From assembly GCA_014239255.1 (NCBI GenBank), contig JAAZZE010000010.1, positions 1 to 51,858 of the forward strand: 51,858 bases of DNA, given 5' to 3'. This DNA comes from Gammaproteobacteria bacterium. GTDB taxonomy: Bacteria; Pseudomonadota; Gammaproteobacteria; Arenicellales; UBA868. The notes below the pieces were generated by a model. That model saw only the letters and a program-made list of their open reading frames with translations, did not search any database and was not told the origin of the DNA. Below, one piece after another: positions 7,792-16,276 of the stretch; position 1 is the first letter of the stretch; each line of letters opens with the position of its first letter. Position numbers and translations under genes: made by a program.

Positions 7792-8937
7792 TCAGGCCTT
7801 TTCCAGCGCGTTTTCAAGATCGGCGATGATGTCTTCAACATCTTCAATACCAACTGACAATCTGACCAGGCCATCGGTCAATCCCCGTTTACGCCTGTCT
7901 TCAACCGGGACATCGGCATGGGTCATGCTCGCCGGGTGGGTAATCATAGTTTCCACACTTCCGAGGCTCTCGGCCAGGCCACACAACTGCACGTTATTCA
8001 TCAAGGTCTTGCCAGCCTCAGTGCCGCCAGTCAGTTCGAACGCGATCATGCCGCTGAAGCCGGACATCTGTGCCTTGGCTACAGCGTGTTGCGGGTGGGA
8101 GGGTAGGCCAGGGTAGAGCACACGTTCGATCTTGGCATGTGATTCGAGGAACTGCGCTACCTGCATTGCGGATTCTTCGTGACGTTTCATTCGCAAGTGC
8201 AAAGTTTTGAGGCCACTGAGGTTCAGCCAGCAGTCAAATGGGCTTGAAACCGCGCCGATGGATTTCTGGATGAATTTCATTTTCTCAAACACGTGTTGGT
8301 TGCTTGTAATCAGCACACCACCGATGATCTGGTTATGACCGGCCAGGTACTTGGTCGTGCTGTGCATGACGATATCGGCACCGAAGTCGAGTGGCCGGAG
8401 AAACACCGGCGTCGCAAAGGTGGAATCGACACCGAGCAGAATATTGTTCTCGCGAGCGATACTGACCATGGCTTCCAGGTCACTTACTTTAAGCAGAGGA
8501 TTGGTCGGTGTTTCAATCCAGAGCATGCGGGTAGCAGAAGTAATGGCAGCACGCACGGCATCGGTGTTGGTAGTATCAACGTAACTGACGCTAAGGCCTT
8601 GCTGAACAATCACATTATCCAAAAGGCGCGTGACACCACCGTACACATCGTCTCCGCAAACAATGTGGTCTCCGGAGGAGAGCAGTTTGAAACAGGCGTC
8701 AACAGCGGACATGCCGCTGGCGAAGCTTATAGCGTGCTTGCCATTCTCAATGGCAGCAAGATTGTCCTCGAGTACCTGGCGGGTAGGGTTTGACGAACGC
8801 GTGTAATCAAAGCCCAGATCCCGGCCTACTTCGGGCAGTACGTATGTGGCAGTTTCGTAGATTGGTGGCAGGATAGAGCCGGTGGTGGGGTCTGGGCTAA
8901 TGCCCGCACGGACGACCTTAGTATCAAATTTCAACAC
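7792..8937 (-). CDS. Cystathionine gamma-lyase / gamma-synthase (Cys/Met PLP family)
   Basis: A 381-residue PLP enzyme of the Cys/Met metabolism family. K196 in MHSTTKYLAG is the Schiff-base lysine, TRSSNPTRQVLE at about 46 and FASGMSAVDA at about 72 are conserved family blocks, and SVGIEDVEDIIADL closes the protein. Start is GTG 8937, preceded by GGAG four bases upstream; TTG 8934 is an alternative. It lies 40 bases after cystathionine beta-synthase on the same strand. This pairing argues for the lyase reaction (cystathionine to cysteine, 2-oxobutyrate and ammonia) in reverse transsulfuration. Motifs alone cannot exclude cystathionine gamma-synthase. Confidence 0.88.
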   Translation of the reverse strand: MLKFDTKVVRAGISPDPTTGSILPPIYETATYVLPEVGRDLGFDYTRSSNPTRQVLEDNLAAIENGKHAISFASGMSAVDACFKLLSSGDHIVCGDDVYGGVTRLLDNVIVQQGLSVSYVDTTNTDAVRAAITSATRMLWIETPTNPLLKVSDLEAMVSIARENNILLGVDSTFATPVFLRPLDFGADIVMHSTTKYLAGHNQIIGGVLITSNQHVFEKMKFIQKSIGAVSSPFDCWLNLSGLKTLHLRMKRHEESAMQVAQFLESHAKIERVLYPGLPSHPQHAVAKAQMSGFSGMIAFELTGGTEAGKTLMNNVQLCGLAESLGSVETMITHPASMTHADVPVEDRRKRGLTDGLVRLSVGIEDVEDIIADLENALEKA

Positions 8938-8977
8938 AGTTCTCCAGTTATTCAGAAATTAACGATCAATCGATTTG

Positions 8978-10366
8978 TCAGGCAACTCGGTGGTTTTTCT
9001 GGGTGATGAATTCCAGTAGATCGATCTTGTTGATAATACCGGTAATGACTCCGCCGTCCACCACGACAGCGACATTGTTGTTTTCGAAAACCTGTTGTAC
9101 ATCGCTGAGTGTCCCGTGCCGTTCCACCTTTCCCTGAAGTGGCCTCGCGACATCGCGCGAGGGATCCTCCAAGGTGTGTTCGCCGCTTGCGACTGCTCGC
9201 AGGATGTCCAACTCCTCGATCATTCGTAGATCCCCCTGACCAGAGGCTATAGGCATTTGCGAGATACCGGTGTTCGCCATACGTGCGATAACCTCTTTCA
9301 GCATTTCATCCGGGTCAGCGAAGGCAATTTCCTGCTGCTGAAAGTCGAGCAATTCCTGCACGGTACCCAGGTGCACACCAGGACCCAAATATCCCATATC
9401 GCGCATCCATTCATCGTTAAAGCACTTGCTGATATAACGATCCCCCGAGTCACAGACGATCGCCACAACGATCTTGCCCGGGCCGAGTTTTCGAGCCTCC
9501 TCCAGGGCGCCGAAGAATACGGTGCCGGTTGAGCCACCGGACAAAATGCCTTCCTGGCGGGCGAGGCGTCTCGCCATCAGAAACGAGTCGCGGTCGCTCA
9601 CATTAATGACCTCATCCACAACCGAAAAGTCCAGGGTATCTACCATAAAGTCGTGACCGATACCTTCGACACGGTAAAGCGAAGGTGTGCTCCACTCGCC
9701 TTTTTCGTGGGCTTCTTTATAGATGCTGCCGTAAGGGTCCGGCCCGACTACGCGTACCGTGCGGCCGGCCTCGACAGCTTTTTCTTTGAGATACTTCCCA
9801 GTGCCGGATATGGTTCCCCCGGTACCAAGGCCTGCGACGAAAGAATCGATTTGGCCGTCTGTCGCTTCCCAGATCTCCGGGCCTGTGGTGAGGTAGTGGG
9901 CTTCAGGATTGTGTGGGTTTGAGTACTGATCTGTATAGAAAGCATCTGGGGTTTCTCGCGCGACACGCTTTGCTACTTCAACATAACTGTCTGGATGATG
10001 GTGGTCCAGATCGGTCGCTGTGACAATCACCTCGGCGCCGTAGGATTTGAGCATATCAATTTTTTCCTGACTCATCTTGTCAGGAATAGTAAACACACAG
10101 CGGTAGCCCTTAACGGCAGCTGCCATTGCCAGGCCCAGCCCGGTATTGCCTGAGGTGCTCTCGACCAGAGTACCCCCTGGCTTGAGTAACCCGGCTTCTT
10201 CAGCCCGATTTACCATGTTGATCGCCATGCGATCCTTTACAGATCCTGATGGATTCAGGTTTTCCATCTTTGCGTACACGGTCGCCATCTCCGGCTCGAC
10301 GATGTTGTTCAACCGTACCAGGGGGGTATCCCCCACGAGGTCGATAATGCTGTCAACTGCTTTCAT
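8978..10366 (-). CDS. Cystathionine beta-synthase with CBS domain pair
   Basis: A 462-residue enzyme that condenses serine (or an activated serine) with homocysteine to give cystathionine. The PLP domain carries K44 in NPSGSVKDRM, the ESTSGNTGLGLA loop at about 69 and GLGTGGTISGTG at about 184, as in fold-type II PLP enzymes. Residues from about 335 to the end form two CBS modules (SQMPIASGQGD and NNNVAVVVDGGVITGI), the regulatory region that binds adenosyl ligands in other CBS enzymes. A good ribosome site (AGGACA) precedes the ATG. It is followed by the cystathionine lyase gene and preceded, after 105 bases, by a cysteine-desulfurase-like gene. Confidence 0.92.
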   Translation of the reverse strand: MKAVDSIIDLVGDTPLVRLNNIVEPEMATVYAKMENLNPSGSVKDRMAINMVNRAEEAGLLKPGGTLVESTSGNTGLGLAMAAAVKGYRCVFTIPDKMSQEKIDMLKSYGAEVIVTATDLDHHHPDSYVEVAKRVARETPDAFYTDQYSNPHNPEAHYLTTGPEIWEATDGQIDSFVAGLGTGGTISGTGKYLKEKAVEAGRTVRVVGPDPYGSIYKEAHEKGEWSTPSLYRVEGIGHDFMVDTLDFSVVDEVINVSDRDSFLMARRLARQEGILSGGSTGTVFFGALEEARKLGPGKIVVAIVCDSGDRYISKCFNDEWMRDMGYLGPGVHLGTVQELLDFQQQEIAFADPDEMLKEVIARMANTGISQMPIASGQGDLRMIEELDILRAVASGEHTLEDPSRDVARPLQGKVERHGTLSDVQQVFENNNVAVVVDGGVITGIINKIDLLEFITQKNHRVA

Positions 10367-10471
10367 TACATTGTCCTGCTTCGTGATTCCAATAACCTTT
10401 TTGATTCAACTCAGTACTGCCGCTATATGGCCGTCTAAGCAGGCGGAAAATAATCAGTGTTACCGCTCTCG

Positions 10472-11683
10472 TTAGTCTTCTACGATCGACCGCACCGCTT
10501 CCACAGCCTGCTGCAGGTCTTCTTTATCAGTAAAGTACCCGGGGGCGAACCGTACTGCTCCGTTTTGCGAGACGGTTCCTAAGAGTTCATGCACATCAGG
10601 CGCACAGTGCAGCCCCGGTCGGACACAAACTGCGTGATCGGCATCGAGCATAGCCCCTACCTGGTCTGCAGGCAGTTCGCCGATGTTGATCGATAGGGTT
10701 GAAACCCGAGGCTGTCCTGCCCCCGGGCCGTAGATCTTCACGCTATCAATCGCACTGAAGGCATCGATGAGGTGTTGGGTCGCACTAGTTTCGGTTTGGT
10801 GTACATGCGCCAGTGCGACAGCACAGATTTCGCCGTGGGAACCAGAGCTATTGGCCCCGTGTGATCTACCCAGTTCGGCAAACCATTTTTGTGCAGCATT
10901 TAGGCCAGAAATGCCTGGTAGACAGTGGGTACCAGTTTCCATCCGATAGGGATATTGCTCCGGCTGAAAAGGAGACATCGAATTTACCCCGGTGCCGCCT
11001 GTACGCGGCGGTCGAATCTCGATATTTTCGCCAACAATCATACCGCCGATACCCATGGGTCCAAAGAGCCCTTTGTGACCTGTATATACCAGCACATCGA
11101 TACCCCACTCATCCATCGTAATCGGAACGACACCAGCGGTCTGGCAAGTGTCCAGTATGAATATCGCGTCAGTTTCACGGACAACCTTGCCAATTGCGGC
11201 GGCATCCTGAAGTGAACCTGTGACATTGGATGCATGGTTGACGACTACCACGCGGGTATTGGGTTGGATGTTCCGGCGAATCTCTTCTGGATCGACAAAA
11301 CCGGCACTATCAGCGCCGATTCGCGTCACCGAAACATCGTGATCACGCTCAAAGTGGTTGGCGGGGCGGAGCACACAGTTGTGCTCCATACGGGTGATAA
11401 TCATATGGTCGCCCGGATTCAGGATGCCGGAAAGGGCGGCGTTCATAGAATCTGTGGCATTTTGTGAAAAGGTCACTCGGGCTGGGTCGCCACCAAAGCC
11501 AAAAAACTCGCCCAACAGGCGCCGAGTCTCAATGATCATCATTTCGGCCTCTACTGCTAACTCGTGCCCCGACCGACCCGGGTTAACCCCATGGCTGCGG
11601 AAGAATTGATCCATAAACTGATATACCGGCTCAGGCTTTGGCAGTGTAGTGGCCGCATTATCAAAATAGTAGTTATCTTTCAT
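10472..11683 (-). CDS. Class V aminotransferase, cysteine desulfurase-like
   Basis: A 403-residue PLP enzyme. DNAATTLPKPEPV at the N terminus, the PLP lysine K204 in YTGHKGLFGP and the late RPGLHCAPDVHE block with C360 match cysteine desulfurase-family proteins of the SufS/CsdA side, where the equivalent Cys carries the persulfide. Family members remove sulfur from cysteine or handle related thiols. It lacks any adjacent Fe-S assembly genes. Instead it is 21 bases downstream of a SAM methyltransferase gene and upstream of CBS and CGL, so it may use cysteine made by transsulfuration. This functional link is inference. GGAAG precedes the ATG. Confidence 0.85.
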   Translation of the reverse strand: MKDNYYFDNAATTLPKPEPVYQFMDQFFRSHGVNPGRSGHELAVEAEMMIIETRRLLGEFFGFGGDPARVTFSQNATDSMNAALSGILNPGDHMIITRMEHNCVLRPANHFERDHDVSVTRIGADSAGFVDPEEIRRNIQPNTRVVVVNHASNVTGSLQDAAAIGKVVRETDAIFILDTCQTAGVVPITMDEWGIDVLVYTGHKGLFGPMGIGGMIVGENIEIRPPRTGGTGVNSMSPFQPEQYPYRMETGTHCLPGISGLNAAQKWFAELGRSHGANSSGSHGEICAVALAHVHQTETSATQHLIDAFSAIDSVKIYGPGAGQPRVSTLSINIGELPADQVGAMLDADHAVCVRPGLHCAPDVHELLGTVSQNGAVRFAPGYFTDKEDLQQAVEAVRSIVED

Positions 11684-11704
11684 GATCGAAATCTTCCAGG
11701 GTTA

Positions 11705-13243
11705 TCACTTATTGTTCGGAGCGGAGATGGCACTATTAACAGAGGATTGTACTGGCCCATGCGACAGAGAATTGCGGCGTCGTGAGACGACGAAAGTTTC
11801 ATCGTTGAACCACAGACCATTGTGTTTGTGCAAAATTTGTTGCGTAGCTTCAAGATACGCGCCTGAAGCGACAGCTGGCTGCAGCCGGTCATCCTCGATT
11901 TGCGCGACGTAAGTCGATGCATTCCAGGCTGCAAATAGTGTGGAGGTGCCAATGCTCTCGGCGATCTCTGTAGGCAGGGTTTTCATTTCATAACGCAGAA
12001 TCGATTTGTTATCCGAGCCGGCGTTAAAGTTGTAGTTGGCGGATGTTCGGCCCAACTTATCTTTAAGTGCTTTGAGTAGTTCATGCCGATTGACCTTGAA
12101 AGGATCCTCATCAGGCCAAATCGAGTTGACCAATTCCATTCCTGGGTCTTTGCCAGCCGACTGCACGGCCAACAGACGACCCCCGGGCCCAAGACTGCGA
12201 ATCAGAGGGGTGAGAACTTTTTCTGCTTTAAACTGAGCGGTCATCCGAGCTCGCCACGGCTGTGCCGCCAGAATCAGATCATAATCACCAGTAACTTGCC
12301 CACGGCGGGGGATAACAGAGTCTAGTAGGAACCGATTGTCCTCACGGAAGATGACCAGGACTGAGGGCCGGACGTAGCGTGGGTTTCCAGTCTTCTCACT
12401 GACTTTTACTTCCCAGCCATCTACCAGAATATCGTCAATGGCCCGCAACTGCTCACCATATTCCTGTGCGGAAGAGCCTTGCAATGGAATTTCGTGCCAG
12501 TTGAGCGCCGCCGCCGCTGCGATGTTGCCGGGCATAAGCCAGGGCGCCTCACTGTAGAAGAGGTTGGTTATGCATATGACACTTGCGGGGTGCTCTGCGA
12601 ATCGATCAGGAAGGTTGTCCAAGCAAAGTCGTACATCTTCAAGACTGATTTCTTTACCGACAACGAAAAACGGTATTGTTGGGAATTTCTGGTGAGTAGC
12701 CCGCAACAGATAACTCAGAACAGATCCATCGCCCACCCCGGCGTCGAAAAGGCGTAATGCTGGAGGTACCGGTTGGACATGTAGCAGTTCATGTGCAGCA
12801 CGCTCTGCGACCTTCCATTTCTCATCGCAGGTGTTGACGAATCCCAGATATTTCTGTCGATTATCGTAGAAGCGAAACGGTCGCCTTTTCGAAGAATCGG
12901 ACTGATTGAGTGCAGGCACCTCACCTTGTACAGCCTTAGTTTGTTGCTGGGATTCAGCGTGCCTGTCGTCGGTGGGCAAACCTGTGGTGCGAGTTCGTGG
13001 GCCAGGGGATAAGTTAAGTGGATTCACGGCTGCGCCGTTACGATGTATAAAAGTCTGTATCTTCTGCACAGTGTTGAGTGTTACGCCTTTGCCGGTGCGC
13101 AGTCGTTGGCACAACTTGCCATCGTTGACAGCCTGACGGCCAAATGTGGTTTCTGCTATGTCATTGGAGCGGCAGAATCGCTCAATATCATTCAGCAATA
13201 ATCGAACTGATTCCTGCGGGCCCGTTGGCGCTTGTGTCTGCAT
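11705..13243 (-). CDS. SAM-dependent methyltransferase with N-terminal helical domain, substrate unknown
   Basis: A 512-residue protein. I use ATG 13243 because GAGAGGA lies just upstream; a start at 13261 would add six residues. Residues about 10-67 form a helical segment (LLLNDIERFCRSNDI ... GKGVTLNTVQKIQTFI) that reads like a small helix-turn-helix or SAP-like module. A polar, low-complexity linker runs from about 75 to 120. The Rossmann methyltransferase core starts with motif I DAGVGDGS at 167-174, and DYDLILAAQPWR near 325 could be a motif IV-like loop. It heads the minus-strand group with the desulfurase, CBS and CGL. Its product S-adenosylhomocysteine would feed homocysteine to CBS, but its own substrate cannot be read from the sequence. 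Confidence 0.72.
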   Translation of the reverse strand: MQTQAPTGPQESVRLLLNDIERFCRSNDIAETTFGRQAVNDGKLCQRLRTGKGVTLNTVQKIQTFIHRNGAAVNPLNLSPGPRTRTTGLPTDDRHAESQQQTKAVQGEVPALNQSDSSKRRPFRFYDNRQKYLGFVNTCDEKWKVAERAAHELLHVQPVPPALRLFDAGVGDGSVLSYLLRATHQKFPTIPFFVVGKEISLEDVRLCLDNLPDRFAEHPASVICITNLFYSEAPWLMPGNIAAAAALNWHEIPLQGSSAQEYGEQLRAIDDILVDGWEVKVSEKTGNPRYVRPSVLVIFREDNRFLLDSVIPRRGQVTGDYDLILAAQPWRARMTAQFKAEKVLTPLIRSLGPGGRLLAVQSAGKDPGMELVNSIWPDEDPFKVNRHELLKALKDKLGRTSANYNFNAGSDNKSILRYEMKTLPTEIAESIGTSTLFAAWNASTYVAQIEDDRLQPAVASGAYLEATQQILHKHNGLWFNDETFVVSRRRNSLSHGPVQSSVNSAISAPNNK

Positions 13244-13261
13244 CAATCCTCTCCCAAACAT

Positions 13262-13725
13262 TCAATATCAGAGTTTGGCACTTGCTATTTAATGCAGAGT
13301 TGCCGTTGTCTTTGCGGCTACGTTAGTGAATTATTGGTAGTCTGTAAATAGTTTTTTTGGTAACAGAAAAATAATTACAAGAGGTGGGCATTTTTCACAA
13401 TAGAGAAATATACTTTAAATTATGTAGAAAGCAAAAACTAATATGTTTTTTATAGTAAAAATTCATCCATTTTAATTAACCAAATGGGCACCGGCCCACT
13501 GATTACCGGCTCGTTTCCCACTCACTGCCCACTCAAGAGTTATTCCGGAGTTGAGAACTTATTCTGGGTGAGTGGTCACAATAAAAACAAAAGGGTGAAT
13601 ACCGTCCCAAGGCAAAATCCAAATATCTTGGCGATGAAAGATTCTCGGGGCTTATATGCTTTCAATTTCGTTTTCGTTGGTAGAATTTAACCGCTAGGAA
13701 CCATCTAAGAACAGGATCAATTGCA
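13262..13725. other. AT-rich divergent intergenic region
   Basis: The region between the methyltransferase gene (minus) and osmC (plus) is distinctly AT-rich from about 13320 to 13480, with many A and T runs, and becomes mixed after 13490. It must hold promoters for both directions. I see no convincing operator or RNA structure. An open frame of 68 codons at 13484-13690 has no coding character and is not called. Confidence 0.4.
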
Positions 13726-14244
13726 GTGATCAAAAAGCCAGTGACCAATAATTTCAAACAGATCTGGAAACACAAAAGAGATATCCTTTCGAAGAATCCA
13801 GATAAGTGTGCCGTGACCGTAAAGGCCGATAGTAATTTGGTTGAAGGGTTTATGAGCAGGGTTAAAGCGAGAGACTTTGAAGTTGTTGTCGATCAAAATA
13901 AGGGCATGGGAGGGTCGGATAATGGCCCACGTCCTAGCGAATATGTCCTTGCAGCATTAGCGGCGTGTCATGAGGTGACTTATCGCTTGTATGCGGATGC
14001 GATGGATATTCCTTTGGAAGAGGTATCAGTTAGTGTCACTGGTTATTCGGATGCGCGGGGATTTCTTGGGTTGGATGATTCGGTCAGGGCAGGGTTTTCG
14101 CATATAAATGGCGAGATTAATGTTCGTTCGAGCGCGACTGATACAGAACTCGAACAGCTTAGACAGACAGTCAACCGCCATTGCCCAGTCCTTGACGATT
14201 TGCGACATCCAGTTTCGGTCGAACTTAAATTACGGCGCAAATAA
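13726..14244 (+). CDS. OsmC/Ohr family protein
   Basis: A 172-residue OsmC-fold protein. Both reactive cysteines are present: C81 in LAALAACHEVTYR and C153 in VNRHCPVLDDL. These are the pair that reduces organic hydroperoxides in OsmC/Ohr proteins. The GGSDNGPRPSEYVLAAL segment before the first Cys is typical. The start is GTG 13726. The gene stands alone; a hairpin lies just after its stop. The likely role is hydroperoxide detoxification or a related thiol chemistry in the cytoplasm. Which subfamily it belongs to is not resolved. Confidence 0.87.
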   Translation: MIKKPVTNNFKQIWKHKRDILSKNPDKCAVTVKADSNLVEGFMSRVKARDFEVVVDQNKGMGGSDNGPRPSEYVLAALAACHEVTYRLYADAMDIPLEEVSVSVTGYSDARGFLGLDDSVRAGFSHINGEINVRSSATDTELEQLRQTVNRHCPVLDDLRHPVSVELKLRRK

Positions 14245-14246
14245 AA

Positions 14247-14268
14247 GGCACCCCTATGTAGGGGCGCC
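14247..14268. terminator. Strong short hairpin after osmC
   Basis: GGCACCCCTA TG TAGGGGCGCC is a near-perfect stem with one A/C mismatch, three bases after the osmC stop. In the plus direction no T run follows. In the minus direction it is followed by TTTTATTTG. It probably ends osmC transcription, but the orientation of the T tract is odd because no minus-strand gene reads into it. Confidence 0.5.
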
Positions 14269-14472
14269 GCGAAGACCGCAATGTTGAGTTAGAACGGGCT
14301 AGTTATACGGTCGGGTTGCACGACGTTAATAAACCGCTTTTACTCTGGTGTAGAGTCTTCAGACTTGTTGAATGCCAGGAAATAATTCATTGCACAATAA
14401 TCAAACTGGGAGGCACCGACTATTGCGCTATGATCTGTGGTTGTGACCAAACTATCAGGGTGAGTGATCTTA

Positions 14473-14952
14473 ATGACCGAAGATATTGATACGTTGCGTA
14501 GGATTCTTATACAGACCAGCGTAATTGCTGTGGTCGGCTTGTCGGCTAACTGGTGGAGGCCAAGTTTTTTCGCGGCCAAGTACATGCAAGACCATGGATA
14601 TCGCATCATTCCGGTTAACCCTAACTACAAAGAAATTCTGGGTGAGCCGTGTTATCCCTCGCTTGAAGACATACCGAAGGACGTCGAAGTCGATATGGTT
14701 GATATTTTTCAAAGATCAGAAATGACTCCGCCCCTAGCGCACAGCACAGTTGCTATTAACGCAAAGGTGTTCTGGCTGCAATTGGGGGTAATCAACGATG
14801 CAGCGGCTGACATTGCCCGTCAGGGTGGGCTTGAAGTGGTGATGAATCATTGCGTGAAGATTGAACATGGCCGCCTGATGGGTGGCCTGAATCTATTTGG
14901 TGTCTCGACGGGGGTTATCTCAGCGAAACGCCCGAAGTGGCTGGTTTATTGA
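14473..14952 (+). CDS. CoA-binding domain protein (YccU-like)
   Basis: A 159-residue protein with a Rossmann CoA-binding domain: VIAVVGLSANWWRPSFFAAK at the N terminus, YRIIPVNPNYKEILGE near 45, and VVMNHCVKIEH near 125 with the conserved Cys. The family is related to the CoA-binding domain of succinyl-CoA synthetase and is called YccU in enteric bacteria. I chose ATG 14473, which has AGGGTGAG upstream, over the GTG at 14464. It is nine bases before metY, and this pairing of a CoA-binding protein with O-acetylhomoserine sulfhydrylase suggests a metabolic link that is not defined. Confidence 0.85.
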   Translation: MTEDIDTLRRILIQTSVIAVVGLSANWWRPSFFAAKYMQDHGYRIIPVNPNYKEILGEPCYPSLEDIPKDVEVDMVDIFQRSEMTPPLAHSTVAINAKVFWLQLGVINDAAADIARQGGLEVVMNHCVKIEHGRLMGGLNLFGVSTGVISAKRPKWLVY

Positions 14953-14961
14953 GGACATATT

Positions 14962-16251
14962 ATGGCTGATCGCGAATTTGGATTCGAAACTCAGTGTCTG
15001 CATGCTGGGCAATTACCGGATGCCGCAACTGGTGCCCGTGCGGCACCGATCTACCAGACTACCTCGTACGTGTTCGACAACACTGATCACGCAGCAAGCC
15101 TTTTCAACCTGCAGACCTTCGGCAATGTTTACTCGCGAATGATGAATCCGACCAATGCCATGCTTGAGGAACGCCTGGCAACACTTGAAGGTGGCCGGGC
15201 AGGATTGGTAGTCGGCTCAGGCATGGCGGCGCAGATGGTTGCGCTGCTGACTCTGCTGGAATCTGGGGACGAACTGGTTTCTGCCAGTACGTTGTATGGC
15301 GGCACCTATTCCCAGTTTGATTACTCTTTCAGGCGTATGGGTATTAATACTCATTTTGTCGATCCAGATGACCCCGAGAATTTTGCAAAGGCCATTACAC
15401 CAGCAACCAAGGCCGTATATGCCGAGACGATCGGTAATCCGCTGAACAATGTGCTCGACATATCAGCAGTCGCTAAGATTGCCCACGACGCCGGTGTGCC
15501 GCTGGTGATCGACAATACCTTTGGCACCCCGTACCTGTGCCGCCCCTTTGAGCACGGGGCTGATATCGTAGTGCACTCGGTGACCAAGTGGATCGGTGGC
15601 CACGGTAGTTCGATCGGCGGTGCCGTTATTGAATCCGGAAAATTCCCATGGGATAACGGCAAATTTCCCGGCATGACCGAGCCCTCGAAGGGTTATCACG
15701 GCATTCGTTTTTACGAAACCTTCGGCGATTTCGGTTTTGTGACCAAGGCTCGCATGGAAACCCTGCGCACTTTGGGACCGTCGATGAGCCCTCTCAGTGC
15801 GTTTCTTTTTCTGCAGGGGCTGGAAACATTACCGCTGCGTATGGATCGTCACTGCACCAATACCCTGGCGGTTGCGCGGTTCCTTGACGATCATTCTCTG
15901 GTGTCCTGGGTCAAGTACGCCGGTCTGCCAAACAACCCGTATCATCAACTGGCACAAAAGTACCTACCCAAAGGCGCTGGGGGGGTGCTGACCTTCGGTA
16001 TTCGGGGCGGGCAGGCGGCGGGCATCCGGTTTATCGAAAACGCACAGTTTTTGAGTCATTTGGCGAATGTAGGAGATGCCAAGACGTTAGTGATTCACCC
16101 AGCGTCAACGACGCATCGCCAACTTAATGAAGAAGAGCAGGCGAGTGCGGGGGTGAGCCCGGATATGATCCGCATGTCCGTGGGCCTGGAGACCTTGGAT
16201 GATATTCTTTGGGATATAGAACAAGCGCTAGCAAAATCTCAGGAATCCTGA
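14962..16251 (+). CDS. metY: O-acetylhomoserine sulfhydrylase (aminocarboxypropyltransferase)
   Basis: A 429-residue Cys/Met-family PLP enzyme with the longer length and features of MetY: ETQCLHAGQLPDAATGARA at the N terminus, YSRMMNPTNAMLEERLA near 57, AETIGNP near 155 and the PLP lysine K209 in HSVTKWIGGHG. It makes homocysteine directly from O-acylhomoserine and sulfide (or methionine from methanethiol). A MetA-family homoserine acyltransferase occurs at 29862-30923 in this window and could supply the substrate. The gene follows a CoA-binding protein gene by nine bases and precedes a transhydrogenase gene by 25, so the three are likely co-transcribed. Confidence 0.92.
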   Translation: MADREFGFETQCLHAGQLPDAATGARAAPIYQTTSYVFDNTDHAASLFNLQTFGNVYSRMMNPTNAMLEERLATLEGGRAGLVVGSGMAAQMVALLTLLESGDELVSASTLYGGTYSQFDYSFRRMGINTHFVDPDDPENFAKAITPATKAVYAETIGNPLNNVLDISAVAKIAHDAGVPLVIDNTFGTPYLCRPFEHGADIVVHSVTKWIGGHGSSIGGAVIESGKFPWDNGKFPGMTEPSKGYHGIRFYETFGDFGFVTKARMETLRTLGPSMSPLSAFLFLQGLETLPLRMDRHCTNTLAVARFLDDHSLVSWVKYAGLPNNPYHQLAQKYLPKGAGGVLTFGIRGGQAAGIRFIENAQFLSHLANVGDAKTLVIHPASTTHRQLNEEEQASAGVSPDMIRMSVGLETLDDILWDIEQALAKSQES

Positions 16252-16276
16252 GCGCTATCCGGAGCTATTGATAAAC

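Noticed and set aside
13268-13285. Sigma-54 promoter (TTTGGCACTTGCT)
   Set aside because: The TGGCAC and TTGC elements are adjacent, without the five-base spacing a -24/-12 promoter needs.
13484-13690. 68-codon frame upstream of osmC
   Set aside because: No ribosome site and no sensible protein composition; lies in the promoter region.
14290-14340. SAM-II-like fragment (GTTGCACGACGTTAAT) before the metY group
   Set aside because: The 5' half of the P1 stem and the GCTAAA pseudoknot strand are missing, so it does not form the aptamer.
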